A stretch of DNA of 64,000 bases from Neotamlana laminarinivorans (GTDB lineage Bacteria; Bacteroidota; Bacteroidia; Flavobacteriales; Flavobacteriaceae): positions 1-64,000 of the forward strand of contig NZ_JAJAPW010000004.1 of the NCBI RefSeq assembly GCF_020523925.1. Reading direction: 5' to 3'. This document shows, one piece after another, positions 1-8,950 of this stretch. Below the pieces are notes generated by a model. It was not told the origin of the DNA. It made no database searches and saw only the letters and a program-made list of their open reading frames with translations. Each line of letters starts with the position of its first letter. Position 1 is the stretch's first letter. A program made the position numbers and the translations under genes.

Positions 1-327
1 AGAAACACTTCCAACAGTTCCAATGTGTACAACATTAACAAGTCCGTTAAACGGTTCAACAGATGTTTCAATAACTACCAATTTATCATGGACAGCTATT
101 TCAGATGCTACAGGTTATAAGCTAACATTAGGTACAACATCAGGAGGGACAGATATTTTAAATGCAGAAGATGTTGGTAATGTATTAACCTACGATTTCG
201 TATCAGATTTACCAGAAACGTCTGAGATTTATGTTACCATAACGCCTTACAATGCTGTAGGCGATGCAGTAAGTTGTACAGAAGAAAGTTTTACAACAGA
301 AACACTTCCAACAGTTCCAATGTGTAC
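1..327 (+). repeat. Perfect 30-bp direct repeat inside the adhesin (1-30 and 298-327)
   Basis: The 30 bases at 1-30, which include TTCCAACAGTTCCAATGTG, recur without mismatch at 298-327, a period of 297 bp or 99 codons. The repeat marks the boundary between successive Ig-like modules of the adhesin. Because the first copy touches the window edge, the array probably continues upstream. Identity is much higher at the boundary than inside the modules. Confidence 0.85.
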
Positions 328-901
328 TGCATTAGATTATCCATATAATAATGAAACAGAAGTAAGCATAGAAACAGATTTAAGTTGGGAAGATGTAATT
401 GACGCTACTGGCTACAGGTTGTTTGTTGGAACAGCATCGGGGAGTTATGATATTGTTAATAACGAAGATGTTGGTAATGTAACATCTTATAGTTTAAACA
501 CAAATTTACCAGAAAATACTCAGATATATGTAACCGTTGTTGCTTATAATGATATTGGTGATGCTACAGGTTGTATAGAATCTTTGTTCAAAACTGATAT
601 AACATTAGCAGAATCTAAATATGGGTTTTCACCAAATGGAGACGGTATAAATGATTTCTGGGTAATAAATGGAATTGAAAATAGTCCAAATAATGTAGTT
701 AATATATATAACCGTTGGGGAGATTTAGTATTTACTATAGCAAATTATAATAATTCAAGTAATGTTTTTCGAGGAGAGGCTAACAGGCTTAAACAGATGG
801 GAGCAAGTAAACTTCCAAATGGAACATACTTTTTTGAAATCAAGGTTTCAGGAACGCATAATTTGAAAAAATTAAAAGGATTTGTAGTTATTAAACGCTA
901 A
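2..901 (+). CDS. Surface adhesin with T9SS type B sorting domain, 3' part
   Basis: The reading frame is open to the left edge, so only the C-terminal part is present. Two 99-residue beta-sandwich repeats (Ig/FnIII-like) are visible; each begins near TLPTVPMCT, has the core LSW..ATGY.L and ends in a Cys. The last 90 residues, starting FSPNGDGINDFW and containing YNRWG, LPNGTYFFEIK and a final GFVVIKR, form a gliding-motility-type C-terminal domain (T9SS type B sorting signal). The family is exported by the type IX system and held on the cell surface or secreted. The next gene, 5 bp downstream, is a PorP/SprF protein, the usual partner of this class. The ligand cannot be told from this fragment. 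Confidence 0.85.
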   Translation, partial: ETLPTVPMCTTLTSPLNGSTDVSITTNLSWTAISDATGYKLTLGTTSGGTDILNAEDVGNVLTYDFVSDLPETSEIYVTITPYNAVGDAVSCTEESFTTETLPTVPMCTALDYPYNNETEVSIETDLSWEDVIDATGYRLFVGTASGSYDIVNNEDVGNVTSYSLNTNLPENTQIYVTVVAYNDIGDATGCIESLFKTDITLAESKYGFSPNGDGINDFWVINGIENSPNNVVNIYNRWGDLVFTIANYNNSSNVFRGEANRLKQMGASKLPNGTYFFEIKVSGTHNLKKLKGFVVIKR

Positions 902-906
902 AAAAG

Positions 907-1821
907 ATGAAAATATATACTAAAAAAGTATTATTAATATTAATTTTTGTTGTTGCTACTGTAAGTGCACAGCAAAGTCCGTTATTTTCTGAGTATAATC
1001 ACAATCCGTTTATCATTAATAGTGCATATGCAGGGTTAAGTGGAGATACCGAAGTAACACTAAGCAACAATGGGTATTTTGGAAATTTCGATGGAGCTCC
1101 TAGAACACTTTCTTTTAGCGGACACGGAAGTTTAAATAATGAAAAATTAGCTTTAGGAGCCGGAATTGTAAGAGATGAACTAGGTGTAACAAAGTCTACA
1201 AATGTTTTTGCTGCATTTTCGTATAAAATATTTTTCGACTTTAAAAGTAGCCGTCCATATTGGCAACATTATTCTCGAAATGTTTTGTCTTTTGGTTTAA
1301 CTGCTGGTTTACAGCAGTTTCAAGATAATTTAACAGAATTAAACATAATTAACGATCCTGAATTTGCTAACGATGTTAACACCAGTATACCAACTATGGG
1401 TTTAAGTTTGTTATATAATAACGCTTTATTTTATGCAGGTTTTTCTGTTCCTAATGTAATTGGCGATGAGTTGGCAAGTGAACAAGTAGTTCGATTATCT
1501 TCTCCTGTTTACGGTTATGTTGGCTATCGATTTTTTAGTAATAAATTTGATAATATCATGTTAAAACCTAACATCCTTATAAAGCATGAAAACGGGGCTC
1601 CTTTACAAGCAGATTTTAATTTGTCGGTAAGTGTAAGAAATAAGTTTGAATTTGGAGGTGGTTATAGAACTTCTTCTAGTTTTAACCTGTTGGCAGGTGT
1701 TTATTTAATTAAAAATATTAGATTTATATATTTTTATAATATAGCTACAAACAATTCGCCTTTAGGAAATTCTTATGGTATAAGTTTAAGTATTAAATTT
1801 AATGAAGGTTACCAGCTTTAA
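907..1821 (+). CDS. PorP/SprF family type IX secretion system membrane protein
   Basis: This 304-residue protein starts with a signal peptide (MKIYTKKVLLILIFVVATVSA, cleavage before QQ) and continues with QSPLFSEYNHNPFIINSAYAGL, the N-terminal signature of the PorP/SprF family. The rest alternates short polar and aromatic stretches, consistent with an outer-membrane beta-barrel. SprF of Flavobacterium johnsoniae is needed for secretion and surface attachment of the adhesin SprB, and homologues generally lie just downstream of a gene encoding a type B sorting domain, as here. It is likely the dedicated partner of the upstream adhesin and co-transcribed with it. Confidence 0.9.
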   Translation: MKIYTKKVLLILIFVVATVSAQQSPLFSEYNHNPFIINSAYAGLSGDTEVTLSNNGYFGNFDGAPRTLSFSGHGSLNNEKLALGAGIVRDELGVTKSTNVFAAFSYKIFFDFKSSRPYWQHYSRNVLSFGLTAGLQQFQDNLTELNIINDPEFANDVNTSIPTMGLSLLYNNALFYAGFSVPNVIGDELASEQVVRLSSPVYGYVGYRFFSNKFDNIMLKPNILIKHENGAPLQADFNLSVSVRNKFEFGGGYRTSSSFNLLAGVYLIKNIRFIYFYNIATNNSPLGNSYGISLSIKFNEGYQL

Positions 1822-1876
1822 GGGGAATTGTTGAGTATATTTGAATTATAAACATTTATATTCGAATAATAAATAA

Positions 1877-2248
1877 ATGATTACTTCAAAGTTTAACGAA
1901 GAAATTAATATTTTAGAAACCGAATTTACTGGAGAGGTAGATTCGGTTTCTATATTATTGTATTTAAATGAGTTTAAAACTAATACTACACTTCCAAGAA
2001 CACTTAAAACTTTAGTAAAAGCCGAAAAGGTTAAATTTAAGTTTTCTGTTAAAGATCTAAAAGATTTTAACGCTGTTAAAAACCAGTCTTTAAAACAATA
2101 TAATAACGTTGCTTCGGCGGTGGTAATTAGTAATCCAATAGGAGCTGCTTTATGTACTATGTATGGTGCACTAGCAAATAACGAAAGCTATAAGTATAAA
2201 GTTTTTTCTACCCAAGAAGCAGCATTACTATGGTTAAATAGTATGTAG
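1877..2248 (+). CDS. STAS/SpoIIAA-like small protein
   Basis: This 123-residue cytosolic protein has no signal peptide. It resembles SpoIIAA-like proteins: an N-terminal strand pattern (FNEEINILETEFTGEVD), a central ISNPIGAALCTMYGAL segment, and an ending KVFSTQEAALLWLNSM, the typical C-terminal helix of that fold. Such proteins are common but uncharacterised in Bacteroidota, and no phosphorylatable Ser could be assigned. It lies 55 bp after the sprF-like gene and ends 4 bp before the convergent aldo-keto reductase. Function unknown. Confidence 0.6.
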   Translation: MITSKFNEEINILETEFTGEVDSVSILLYLNEFKTNTTLPRTLKTLVKAEKVKFKFSVKDLKDFNAVKNQSLKQYNNVASAVVISNPIGAALCTMYGALANNESYKYKVFSTQEAALLWLNSM

Positions 2249-2252
2249 TTTT

Positions 2253-3284
2253 TTAAACAGCAGGGTTTGGTATATTGTCATGTACGGCATTTATTTGTTT
2301 TAAAATATCATCATTTAAACTAACCTCAATACTTGCTATATTTTCTTTTAATTGATTCATTGTAGTTGCGCCAATAATTGTGCTAGTAACAAAAGGTTGT
2401 TGGGTAACAAATGCTAAACTTAATTGTGCTAAAGTTAATCCGTGCTCTTCTGCTATTTTTAAGTATTGTTTAGCTGCTTTTGTAGCGTTTACGCTACTGT
2501 AGCGTGAAAATCTTGGAAATAATTTTAAACGTGCATTGTCTTCGGCTGTACCTTTTATGTATTTGCCTGATAGTACACCAAAAGCCATTGGTGAGTAAGC
2601 CAATAGGCCTACATGTTCTCTTAAAGATACTTCTGCTAAATCTGTTTCAAAGCTTCTGGTTAATAACGAGTAAGCGTTTTGTATGGTTTTTATTCGTGGT
2701 AAATTATTTGTTTTAGATTCTTGTAAATAACGCATGGTCCCCCAAGAATTTTCATTTGAAATACCGATATGTTTTATTTTACCTTGTTTAACTAGCATAT
2801 CAAGACTATTTAATATGTCGTTAAAATTGTCTTCCCATTGAGTGTCTAGTGTATAAGTTCTAACTCCAAAACGATTAGTATCGCGCTCTGGCCAGTGTAA
2901 TTGGTATAAATCTATATAATCGGTTTGTAAACGTTTTAATTCTAAATCTATAGCTTCGTTTATGGCTGCTTTACTAAAACCGTTAGTTCGAATATGTGCA
3001 GTATAATCGCCTGTTCCAGCAATTTTTGAGGCTAAAACTACTTGATCTCTTTTTCCTGATTTTTTTAACCAGGTTCCTACAATTTCGCTTGTACGACCGC
3101 TAGTTTCTGCAGTGGCTGGAACTGGGTATAATTCGGCTGTATCTATGAAATTAATACCGCTTTCAATGGCGTAATCTAGTTGTTGGTGGCCTTCAGCTTC
3201 GGTGTTTTGATTTCCAAATGTCATGGTGCCTAAACATAGTTTGCTAACTTTTATATTGGTGTTTGGTATGGTTGTATATTTCAT
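2253..3284 (-). CDS. NADP(H)-dependent aldo-keto reductase (Tas-like)
   Basis: The 343 residues form one aldo-keto reductase TIM barrel. The first strand is KLCLGTMTFG. The catalytic Asp/Tyr lie in FIDTAELYP (D48, Y53), the Lys in LASKI, and the His in YQLHWPERD. The length and the sequence YPVPATAETSGRTSEIVGTWL resemble E. coli Tas and other NADP(H)-dependent family members that reduce aldehydes and ketones. The substrate is not predictable. Its stop faces the STAS-like gene. A terminator belonging to the next minus-strand unit lies just upstream, so the gene probably has its own promoter at 3285-3350. Confidence 0.88.
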   Translation of the reverse strand: MKYTTIPNTNIKVSKLCLGTMTFGNQNTEAEGHQQLDYAIESGINFIDTAELYPVPATAETSGRTSEIVGTWLKKSGKRDQVVLASKIAGTGDYTAHIRTNGFSKAAINEAIDLELKRLQTDYIDLYQLHWPERDTNRFGVRTYTLDTQWEDNFNDILNSLDMLVKQGKIKHIGISNENSWGTMRYLQESKTNNLPRIKTIQNAYSLLTRSFETDLAEVSLREHVGLLAYSPMAFGVLSGKYIKGTAEDNARLKLFPRFSRYSSVNATKAAKQYLKIAEEHGLTLAQLSLAFVTQQPFVTSTIIGATTMNQLKENIASIEVSLNDDILKQINAVHDNIPNPAV

Positions 3285-3350
3285 TTTCTTTTTTTTATGC
3301 TAAATTTGCTTTAGCATTTTTAAATTATAGTTTTTTTGAAGCTTTAAAGA

Positions 3351-3388
3351 TAAAAAAACCTTTCAGTTGTTTAAAAACTGAAAGGTTT
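3351..3388 (-). terminator. Rho-independent terminator of the xth-ompA unit
   Basis: An 11-bp perfect stem (AACCTTTCAGT paired with ACTGAAAGGTT) is followed on the minus strand by seven T residues (A-run at 3352-3358 on the plus strand). It lies downstream of the OmpA gene and upstream of the aldo-keto reductase start, so it separates the two minus-strand units. Confidence 0.8.
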
Positions 3389-3409
3389 AAAACTGTGTTA
3401 ATAAGGTTT

Positions 3410-3510
3410 GCGTTAGGGATTGAAGCATTGTTGGAGCTCCTCGTAGAGAGCCCTTCGACTACGCTAAGGATAAACTTCACTTAAAGCCCAACCCTTTGGG
3501 GATAACGCCC
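3410..3510. repeat. Intergenic repeat, copy 1 (ends GCGTTA / TAACGCCC)
   Basis: This 101-bp element begins GCGTTAGGGATTGAAGCATT and ends GGGATAACGCCC, so its termini form an inverted repeat (GCGTTA/TAACGC). It is GC-richer than its surroundings and non-coding. Positions 3418-3443 match, inverted, 28573-28597 in copy 2. The overall design and length match copy 3 at 60457-60556. It lies in the 3' untranslated part of the ompA transcript. Confidence 0.7.
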
Positions 3511-3518
3511 TAATTATT

Positions 3519-4475
3519 TTATTCGTTTAATAGTTTTGAAAGTTCGTCTAACTTTGGTGTTAAAATAACTTCGATTCTACGGTTTTTTGCTCTGCCTTCT
3601 GGTGTTGTATTGGTTGCTACAGGAGCGAATTCGCCACGACCGGCAGCGGTTAAATTTTCTGGTGTAATTTGCGGATTTTCGCGTAAAATATTAACTATGG
3701 CAGTGGCGCGTTTAGTTGATAAATCCCAGTTGGTTGTAAGTGGTCCATTGCCAGAATAGGGTACGTTATCGGTGTGTCCTTCTATTAAAACGGCAATGTC
3801 TGGGTTGTTACCTAATACGCTTCCTAGTTGTTGTACGGCTCTACGACCTTCTGAACCTACTGCCCAACTTCCTGAGCTAAATAATAATTTGTTTTCCATA
3901 GATACGTAAACTTTACCGTCGCGTTGTTCTACGGTTAATCCTTTGCCTTCAAAATCGGTTAAGGCATGAGAAATGGCCTCTTTAAGTGCGCTCATTGCGG
4001 CGTCTTTATCTGAGATTACTTTTTCTAGTTCTGCAACACGGTTAGAGCGTTCTGCTAAGGCATTTTTTAAATTTTCTAAACGAGCACTTTCTGCGGCTAA
4101 GGCATCTTCTTTTGCTTCAAGTTGTGCTAAAAGTTCTCTGTTTTTTTCTGAATTTTTAGCAATAGCTGCCGAACTGTTTTTTTCTAAAGCTTCGTATGAT
4201 GCTTTTAGGGCATCTAAATTGGCTTTAGTTGCAGCATAATCGGCTCTTAATTTATCGCGTTCGATTATAGCTTCATTGTAGGCTGTTTTTAGTTGCTTTA
4301 GCTCGTTTTCGGCAATAGTTCTAGCGCTTTGCAACATTTCGTTATTAGTTGCAAGATCACGGTTTTCCTCTTTTAACGTATTGTATTTATCTTCTAGTTC
4401 TTTATAAACTTTTGGAGATACACATGATGTAATTATTACCGCGAATAGTAACAAAAATGATGTTTTTTTAAACAT
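3519..4475 (-). CDS. OmpA family lipoprotein with coiled coil
   Basis: This 318-residue protein begins with a lipoprotein signal (LLLFAVIITSC, Cys18). Residues about 25-170 are a long Ala/Glu/Lys-rich heptad region predicted to be coiled coil. An OmpA-like peptidoglycan-binding domain spans about 195-312, with IEGHTDNVPY, the NWDLSTKRA helix and GRAKNRRIEVIL. It should be anchored in the outer membrane and clamp it to the cell wall. It follows exonuclease III by 27 bp on the same strand, probably by shared transcription rather than function. A terminator follows at 3351-3388. Confidence 0.9.
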   Translation of the reverse strand: MFKKTSFLLLFAVIITSCVSPKVYKELEDKYNTLKEENRDLATNNEMLQSARTIAENELKQLKTAYNEAIIERDKLRADYAATKANLDALKASYEALEKNSSAAIAKNSEKNRELLAQLEAKEDALAAESARLENLKNALAERSNRVAELEKVISDKDAAMSALKEAISHALTDFEGKGLTVEQRDGKVYVSMENKLLFSSGSWAVGSEGRRAVQQLGSVLGNNPDIAVLIEGHTDNVPYSGNGPLTTNWDLSTKRATAIVNILRENPQITPENLTAAGRGEFAPVATNTTPEGRAKNRRIEVILTPKLDELSKLLNE

Positions 4476-4502
4476 GGAGATTAAAATTAAGTTGTTTGAT
4501 GT

Positions 4503-5264
4503 TTATTGATTTATTTCTACTAAAATTGGACAGTGGTCGCTATGCACTGCATCTGTGAGTATAACGGCTCTTTTTATGTTTTCTTGTAAGGGTTGAGAAA
4601 CCATGGCATAATCTAATCGCCAACCTTTATTATTAGCTCTAGAATTGGCGCGATAACTCCACCAACTAAATTCTTGTTTTTCGGGATTTAAATAGCGATA
4701 CGAATCTATAAAACCGCTATCAATGAAATTACCCAGCCATTCGCGTTCTTCTGGTAAAAAACCTGAAACACCTTTCATTTTTGGGTTATGAATATCAATT
4801 TCTTCATGACAAATATTATAATCGCCACAAATAACTAAGTTAGGAATACTTTGTTTTAAATTATTAATGTATTCTTGAAACATGTCCATATATTCAAACT
4901 TGTGGTTTAACCTAGCACTATTAGTTCCAGAGGGTAAATATAAACTCATTACCGAACAGTCATCAAAATCTGCGCGTAGGTTTCTGCCTTCAAAATCCAT
5001 AGACTCAATTCCTGTGCCATACTCTACATGATTAGGTTTTATTTTGCTTAAAATAGCAACGCCGCTGTAGCCTTTTTTTTGTGCACTAAACCAATATTGG
5101 TATTTGTAACCAGCGTTTGTAAACACATCTAAGTCTAATTGTTCTTTTAATGCTTTTATTTCTTGAATGCAAATAACATCTGGGTTTGCAGCTTCGAGCC
5201 AATTTATAAAGCCTTTATTTAATGCTGCGCGTATGCCATTTACGTTATAAGATATAATTTTCAT
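4503..5264 (-). CDS. xth: Exodeoxyribonuclease III (AP endonuclease)
   Basis: This 253-residue enzyme of the EEP fold matches the usual ExoIII length. It shows ISYNVNGIRAAL at the N-terminus, the metal-binding Glu in CIQEIKA (E35), CGDYNI with the catalytic Asp/Asn, WSYR, and the terminal SDHCPI His motif. It cleaves abasic sites and degrades 3' ends in base-excision repair in the cytoplasm. No signal peptide is present, unlike the EEP protein at 44.8 kb. It is the first gene of a two-gene unit with the OmpA lipoprotein. Confidence 0.93.
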   Translation of the reverse strand: MKIISYNVNGIRAALNKGFINWLEAANPDVICIQEIKALKEQLDLDVFTNAGYKYQYWFSAQKKGYSGVAILSKIKPNHVEYGTGIESMDFEGRNLRADFDDCSVMSLYLPSGTNSARLNHKFEYMDMFQEYINNLKQSIPNLVICGDYNICHEEIDIHNPKMKGVSGFLPEEREWLGNFIDSGFIDSYRYLNPEKQEFSWWSYRANSRANNKGWRLDYAMVSQPLQENIKRAVILTDAVHSDHCPILVEINQ

Positions 5265-5527
5265 GTTCTGTTTTTTGTTCTAGTATTTCCGAGAAATTAT
5301 AGAATTTAACGTTGTTTTTTAATTTACACAAAACTACATAATAAAATAGTTTTGGTTTGTTTTAGCTAAAATAAATAATGCGCTATTTTTACACCATCAA
5401 TTTAATAATATTTTACGCTTAACACGTTTTAAATGTATGTTTTATGCTACTACAGCGTTGTAGTTGAAACGTTTTATCGAAAAAAATAAATTAAAATATT
5501 TTAGTTTATTTTTAGTTAATGTAATTA

Positions 5528-8500
5528 ATGAAAATAATAGTAGCTAGTTTAGTGTTTGTATTAGGGTTTTGTGGTTTTTCGCAGGGTGGCTTTTCTAATT
5601 ACAAAACTAAAAAAGTCGCTGTTAAAGATAGTATTCGTGTAGATAGTGTTAGTATTAATCCAAATTACTTTTTTGTTAGAACTAACAACCATGCTTTAGT
5701 TGATAGTTCTGACTATATTGTCAATTATCCCAAAGCATTATTAGTTTTTAAAAAACCGATTGAATCAGATTCCATAACTATTGAATATTTAAAGTTTCCA
5801 GATTTTTTAACTAAAACTTATAAACAGTTAGATGAAAGTATAATAACACCAAATAACGCATCTGCCCAACAACTTTATAAATTTACCCAAAGTAATAAAC
5901 AAACCAACGCTTCTTTATTTAATGGTTTAAATACTTCGGGTAGTATTGCTCGTGGTGTTACAGTTGGTAATAACCAAAATTCTGTTTTAAATAGTGAGCT
6001 AGATTTGCAGATTACGGGTAAACTAAACGATAAAGTATCATTAAGAGCTTCAATACAAGATGCCAATGTGCCTTTGCAAGAAAGCGGTTATAGCCAACGT
6101 TTAGATGAGTTTGATCAAGTATTTATAGAATTGTTTAGCGAGCGTTGGCGTGTTAGAGCAGGAGATATTGATCTAATTAACGACGGGTCCTATTTTGCTA
6201 GCTTTTCTAAACGTGTTCAAGGGTTAAACTTTAATGTTAATTTAGGTGATAGTTCTAATAGTACTGATCTTTTTGCGGCTGGAGCTATTGTACGTGGGCA
6301 ATTTGCAACAAGTCAGTTTACGGCTCAAGAAGGTAACCAAGGGCCATATAAACTTGAAGGGCAAAATGGCGAATTGTATGTTTTGGTTGTTTCTGGTAGC
6401 GAAACAGTTTACGTAAATGGTGTTGCGTTAAAACGTGGTGAAAGTGAAGATTATATTATAGATTATAATGCGGGCGAAATAATATTTAATGCTACATTTC
6501 CTATAACTTCAGAAATGCGAATTACTGTAGACTATCAGTTTAGTGATAGAAATTATTCGCGTTTTATAGCTTATGGTGGTGGTGAATATAAAAGTGATAA
6601 ATTTGAAATAGGAGTTACGGTATATTCTGAAAATGATTCAAAAAATCAACCACTACAACAAAACTTATCGGAAGAACAAGTACAGATTCTTGCCAATGCA
6701 GGTGATAATGAAGATTTAATGGTTTCACCATCTGAAACAGAACAGGAATACGATGAAAATCGTATTCTGTACAGAAAAGAGATTGATAATGGTAATGAAG
6801 TTTTTGTGTTTTCTACCAATCCAGACGATGTACTTTATTTAGTGACTTTTAGTTATGTTGGCGAAAACCAAGGCGATTATTATTTAAGCGATATCAGTGC
6901 CATAAATAATATTTACGAGTATGCTGGAGAGAATTTAGGCGACTATGCACCAATTACCCAACTTATTGCACCTGTAAGTCTCCAAGTTGCCGTGTTAAGT
7001 GGTGCATATAATCCTTCAGAAAAAACAGCTATTAAATTTGAAGCTGCAGTAAGCACCAGCGATTTAAACTTATATTCTAATTTAAATGATAATGACAACA
7101 ATGGCTATGCAGGAAAGCTTGTTTTTAATCAGGCTTTAGTAAAAAAAGACAGTTTATGGAATTTAAACGCTTATTTAGATGCCGATTATATTAGTAGTAA
7201 TTTTAGAAATGTTGAAGGTTTATACTCTGCCGAATTTAGTAGAGATTGGAATTTAGATTTAGATAACGTAAATGGTATAGGTTTAGGCTTAGGTAATCAG
7301 GCATTAGTTACTTCAGGTTTAAAATTTTATAAAACAAAAAACGGATTTGCAAATTACCAATTCGAGCATTTAAATTATTCTTCGGGTTTTAATGGAAATA
7401 GGCATGTTATAAACACGCAGTTAAAGTTTAATAAGTTAAAGTTTTTATCATCTTCAAGTTATTTAAAGGCTAACTCTACGGTAAATCAATCTACTTTTTT
7501 AAGATCATATAATCAATTAACTTATAGTTTAAATAAGGCATGGTTAGGAGGTAAATTTGCTATAGAAGATAACCAACAAACCGAAAAAGAAACGCAAACA
7601 TTAACCGATTTGAGCCAGAGATATAAGTCGTACGAAGCATTTTTTGGAGTAGGCGATAGCACAAAAGTTTTTGCAAAAGTTGGTTATATAAACAGAGCTA
7701 ACGATAGTATTCGTAACAACCAGTTGCAAAAAGTAAATACATCGAACACGTATTATGTAGATTCAAAACTTATTCAAAACAAAAACACCAATTTACAGTT
7801 TTTCGCAAATTACAGAACTTTAAATTTTACAGATGAAACCGAAGAAGATGAAAAATCGGTAAATTCTAGATTAATTTATAGTCAAAAGCTCTTTAATCAA
7901 ATAGTTCATTTAAATGTTAATTACGAAACCAATTCAGGAACATTAGCCGAACAGGATTTTACGTATGTTGAGGTTGAAGCAGGTCAAGGTAGTTACACCT
8001 GGATAGATTACAATAACAATAGCATACAAGAGCTAGAAGAATTTGAAATTGCACAATTTTCAGATCAAGGTACTTATATTCGAGTGCTTTTACCTAACCA
8101 AGTTTACATTAATACTCACCAAAATAAATTAAGTAAAACACTTACTTTAAACCCTGCGGTTTGGTCTAGTAGTAAAAAGTATTTTAATAAATTGTTATCA
8201 CATTTTTATTATCAAATCAGTTATTTAATTGATAGAAACAATAGGCGTGAAGGCGATGTTTTTAATTTAAACCCTTTTAAAGAGGATGAAGATAATCAGT
8301 TAGGTTTACAGCTTAATTTTAGAAATGTGTTGTATTTTAACAGAGGAAAACAACACTTTACAACATCGTACACAGTTTTAGATAATACAACCCAAAGTTA
8401 TTTTTCTATTGGCTCATTAAATAGCCGATTAAAAAGTCATCAACTAAATTTTAATCATAAAATTGCAGAAAATTGGTTAATTAATTTATTGGGAGTTTTT

Positions 8501-8950
8501 GATGAAAATGAAAGTGAAAGCGAAAATTATTCCAGTAAAAATTACAATATTAATCAGTATCGATTTAATCCAAAATTATCATATTTATTTGGTAATAATT
8601 CTAGTTTCGATGTGTTTTATCAAATTACAAATAAAGAAAACACAATTAATGATTTAGAGCTGTTGAAACAACAAAAATATGGTGCTTCGTTTAGTTTTGC
8701 GAGTAGCCAAAAAAGCGCCATAAATGGTGAATTTAATTATTTTTCAAATAATTTTGAAGGCGATTCTAGCACACCTGTAGCTTACCAAATGTTAGAAGGC
8801 TTGCAACCCGGAACCAATTTTACTTGGAGTTTATTAGCGCAAAAAAAGCTAACAAAATATTTAGATTTGAATTTGAGCTATTTTGGCAGAAAAACCGAAA
8901 CCAGCAATGTTATTCATACAGGTACTATACAACTAAAGGCCTATTTTTAA
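5528..8950 (+). CDS. Large outer-membrane protein, function unknown
   Basis: This 1140-residue protein has a signal peptide (MKIIVASLVFVLGFCGFSQ). The N-terminal 110 residues look like a beta domain. The segment GLNTSGSIARGVTVGNNQ followed by LDLQITGKLNDKVSLRASI marks the start of a long region of alternating strands that runs to an aromatic C-terminus (TIQLKAYF), typical of outer-membrane barrels. An inserted domain around residues 240-330 contains YVNGVALKRGESEDYIIDY. Homologues in Flavobacteriaceae are annotated hypothetical as far as I recall; some phrases recall SprA-type translocon proteins, but it is much shorter than SprA. It stands alone on this strand, with a 263-bp upstream gap, and its stop overlaps the convergent peptidase by 4 bp. 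Confidence 0.75.
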   Translation: MKIIVASLVFVLGFCGFSQGGFSNYKTKKVAVKDSIRVDSVSINPNYFFVRTNNHALVDSSDYIVNYPKALLVFKKPIESDSITIEYLKFPDFLTKTYKQLDESIITPNNASAQQLYKFTQSNKQTNASLFNGLNTSGSIARGVTVGNNQNSVLNSELDLQITGKLNDKVSLRASIQDANVPLQESGYSQRLDEFDQVFIELFSERWRVRAGDIDLINDGSYFASFSKRVQGLNFNVNLGDSSNSTDLFAAGAIVRGQFATSQFTAQEGNQGPYKLEGQNGELYVLVVSGSETVYVNGVALKRGESEDYIIDYNAGEIIFNATFPITSEMRITVDYQFSDRNYSRFIAYGGGEYKSDKFEIGVTVYSENDSKNQPLQQNLSEEQVQILANAGDNEDLMVSPSETEQEYDENRILYRKEIDNGNEVFVFSTNPDDVLYLVTFSYVGENQGDYYLSDISAINNIYEYAGENLGDYAPITQLIAPVSLQVAVLSGAYNPSEKTAIKFEAAVSTSDLNLYSNLNDNDNNGYAGKLVFNQALVKKDSLWNLNAYLDADYISSNFRNVEGLYSAEFSRDWNLDLDNVNGIGLGLGNQALVTSGLKFYKTKNGFANYQFEHLNYSSGFNGNRHVINTQLKFNKLKFLSSSSYLKANSTVNQSTFLRSYNQLTYSLNKAWLGGKFAIEDNQQTEKETQTLTDLSQRYKSYEAFFGVGDSTKVFAKVGYINRANDSIRNNQLQKVNTSNTYYVDSKLIQNKNTNLQFFANYRTLNFTDETEEDEKSVNSRLIYSQKLFNQIVHLNVNYETNSGTLAEQDFTYVEVEAGQGSYTWIDYNNNSIQELEEFEIAQFSDQGTYIRVLLPNQVYINTHQNKLSKTLTLNPAVWSSSKKYFNKLLSHFYYQISYLIDRNNRREGDVFNLNPFKEDEDNQLGLQLNFRNVLYFNRGKQHFTTSYTVLDNTTQSYFSIGSLNSRLKSHQLNFNHKIAENWLINLLGVFDENESESENYSSKNYNINQYRFNPKLSYLFGNNSSFDVFYQITNKENTINDLELLKQQKYGASFSFASSQKSAINGEFNYFSNNFEGDSSTPVAYQMLEGLQPGTNFTWSLLAQKKLTKYLDLNLSYFGRKTETSNVIHTGTIQLKAYF

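Noticed and set aside
1-327. CRISPR-like reading of the 30-bp direct repeat
   Set aside because: Only two copies 297 bp apart, in frame inside a coding sequence with period 99 codons; it is a protein module repeat.
3263-3484. 73-codon plus-strand frame upstream of the aldo-keto reductase
   Set aside because: It spans the reductase start, a terminator and repeat copy 1, and the peptide is low-complexity and unlike any protein.
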